Origin: CAZJHX01 sp964545715 | GTDB lineage: Bacteria; Myxococcota_A; UBA9042; GCA-2863065 | Assembly (NCBI GenBank): GCA_964545715.1 | Contig: CAZJHX010000167.1 | Span: 1-23,086, forward strand | Reading direction: 5' to 3' | Length of the DNA: 23,086 nucleotides | Shown here: positions 22,474 to 23,086 of the stretch, piece by piece | Layout: each line of letters opens with the position of its first letter | Numbering within the stretch: the first letter of the stretch is position 1 | Notes under the pieces: generated by a model | Database searches by the model: none | Told to the model about the DNA's origin: nothing | Seen by the model: the letters and a program-made list of their open reading frames with translations, nothing else | Made by a program: the position numbers and the translations under genes

Positions 22474-22510
22474 GGCGCAGCAGGCGAGTTTCTCCGCACT
22501 CTGCTGCGCC
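22474..22510. terminator. 10-bp perfect stem-loop between convergent genes
   Basis: GGCGCAGCAG (22474-22483) and CTGCTGCGCC (22501-22510) pair perfectly around a 17-base loop. It lies 12 bases past the stop codon of the nitrilase-family gene (minus) and 135 bases past the phosphorylase gene (plus). It probably ends the minus-strand transcript and may serve both. There is no T-tract on either side, so Rho or mRNA protection may be involved. Confidence 0.5.
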
Positions 22511-22521
22511 TTGCGCGCGGA

Positions 22522-23086
22522 TCAGCGCTCGTAGGTGGGGAAGTTGGCCCGTCCCGGTTCCAGGATGCCAGCGTAGGCGTCGAGGTTGCGATCCGCCAGG
22601 TGGTCGAACACCTGGCGCTGGCGCGATCCGTAGGTCACCGACACGAGGGGATCCGGCTCCAGGCGGGCGCTGACGATCTCCTCGCAGCCGCGAGCGAGCG
22701 CCACCACCTGCGCGATGGGGCTGACGATCATGGAGTGCCCGAAGTAGGTGGCGCCCCCTGCGTCGGCCCCGACGGCGTTGGCCGCCACCACGTAGACATG
22801 GTTGTCGTAGGCGCGCGCCTTGTTGGTCATCTCCCAGATCTCGAAGGACCGCAGCAGGGCCGACGGGCGAACGATGATGTGGGCGCCCTGGAGTGCGCAG
22901 GCCCGCGACAGCTCCGGGAAGTCACCGTCGTAGCAGAGGATCATTCCCACGTTGCCTAGTCGCGTCGGGACCACCACGGCCTTGTCCCCGGCGGTGGACC
23001 AACCACCCCGCTCCAAGCGCTCGGTGGGGAACAGGTGGGTCTTGCGGTACACGCCCAGCACGGCCCCGCTGTCGTCGAGCACGCCG
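22522..23086 (-). CDS. Nitrilase-superfamily amidohydrolase, N-terminus cut by edge
   Basis: The frame is open to the right edge; the GTG at 23082 is an internal codon, so the true start lies outside the window. The 188 visible codons are the C-terminal two thirds of a carbon-nitrogen hydrolase. The catalytic Lys is in VYRKTHLFP and the catalytic Cys in MILCYDGDFPE; the catalytic Glu of the Glu-Lys-Cys triad would be upstream of the edge. Other family marks are ACALQGAHIIVRPSA, NKARAYDNHVYVVAANAVG and FGHSMIVSP. These enzymes hydrolyse amides or carbamoyl groups (amidase, N-carbamoyl-amino-acid or ureidopropionase types); the exact substrate is not readable. The neighbouring nucleoside phosphorylase makes a pyrimidine-catabolic role possible but unproven. 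The two genes are convergent with 183 structured bases between them. Confidence 0.85.
   Translation of the reverse strand, partial: GVLDDSGAVLGVYRKTHLFPTERLERGGWSTAGDKAVVVPTRLGNVGMILCYDGDFPELSRACALQGAHIIVRPSALLRSFEIWEMTNKARAYDNHVYVVAANAVGADAGGATYFGHSMIVSPIAQVVALARGCEEIVSARLEPDPLVSVTYGSRQRQVFDHLADRNLDAYAGILEPGRANFPTYER

Overview
The window is high-GC bacterial DNA, dense in genes, with no rRNA, tRNA or CRISPR that I can see. The gene content suggests a deltaproteobacterial-type (Myxococcota or Bradymonadales-like) bacterium. It has repeated secreted lipoproteins with acidic linkers, an IgGFc-binding-type protein, RCC1 and PKD repeat proteins, a membrane-anchored Ser/Thr kinase with an N-terminal zinc ribbon, and an ECF-like sigma factor with an anti-sigma factor. 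Taxonomy is inferred from gene style only.

Layout. From 1 to 11.8 kb is a cell-surface block: a Cys-rich lipoprotein cut by the left edge (-), a secreted orphan protein (+), a lipoprotein with 12 PKD-like domains (-) downstream of an IgGFc-binding-type lipoprotein (-), and, divergently, a TPR membrane protein (+) overlapping a lipoprotein with 14 RCC1 motifs (+). From 12.0 to 12.7 kb is a VapBC-type toxin-antitoxin pair with a near-consensus promoter that predicts a leaderless transcript. From 12.7 to 13.75 kb is a graveyard of broken genes and mobile-element pieces. From 13.75 to 17.7 kb (-) lie a secreted zinc metallopeptidase, the Ser/Thr kinase and a short-chain dehydrogenase. From 17.74 to 19.19 kb (+) lie the sigma and anti-sigma pair, separated from the metallopeptidase by 34 bases that sit beside a perfect inverted repeat.

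At 19.2 kb begins an open reading frame that joins the first ~122 residues of a nucleotide-sugar dehydrogenase to a TonB-dependent receptor lacking its N-terminus. Neither part is complete, and the join is abrupt and in frame at about 19,574-19,590. It may be a true recombination or an assembly chimera. If it is an assembly error, everything to the right (receptor, uridine-phosphorylase-like enzyme, nitrilase-family amidase cut by the right edge) may come from another genome.

How the parts may work together (inference). The left block looks like a set of outer-surface display or adhesion proteins built alike: lipobox, acidic low-complexity stalk, then repeat or propeller head. The middle block looks like an envelope-signalling locus in which an exported protease, a transmembrane kinase and a sigma/anti-sigma pair share a divergent control region.
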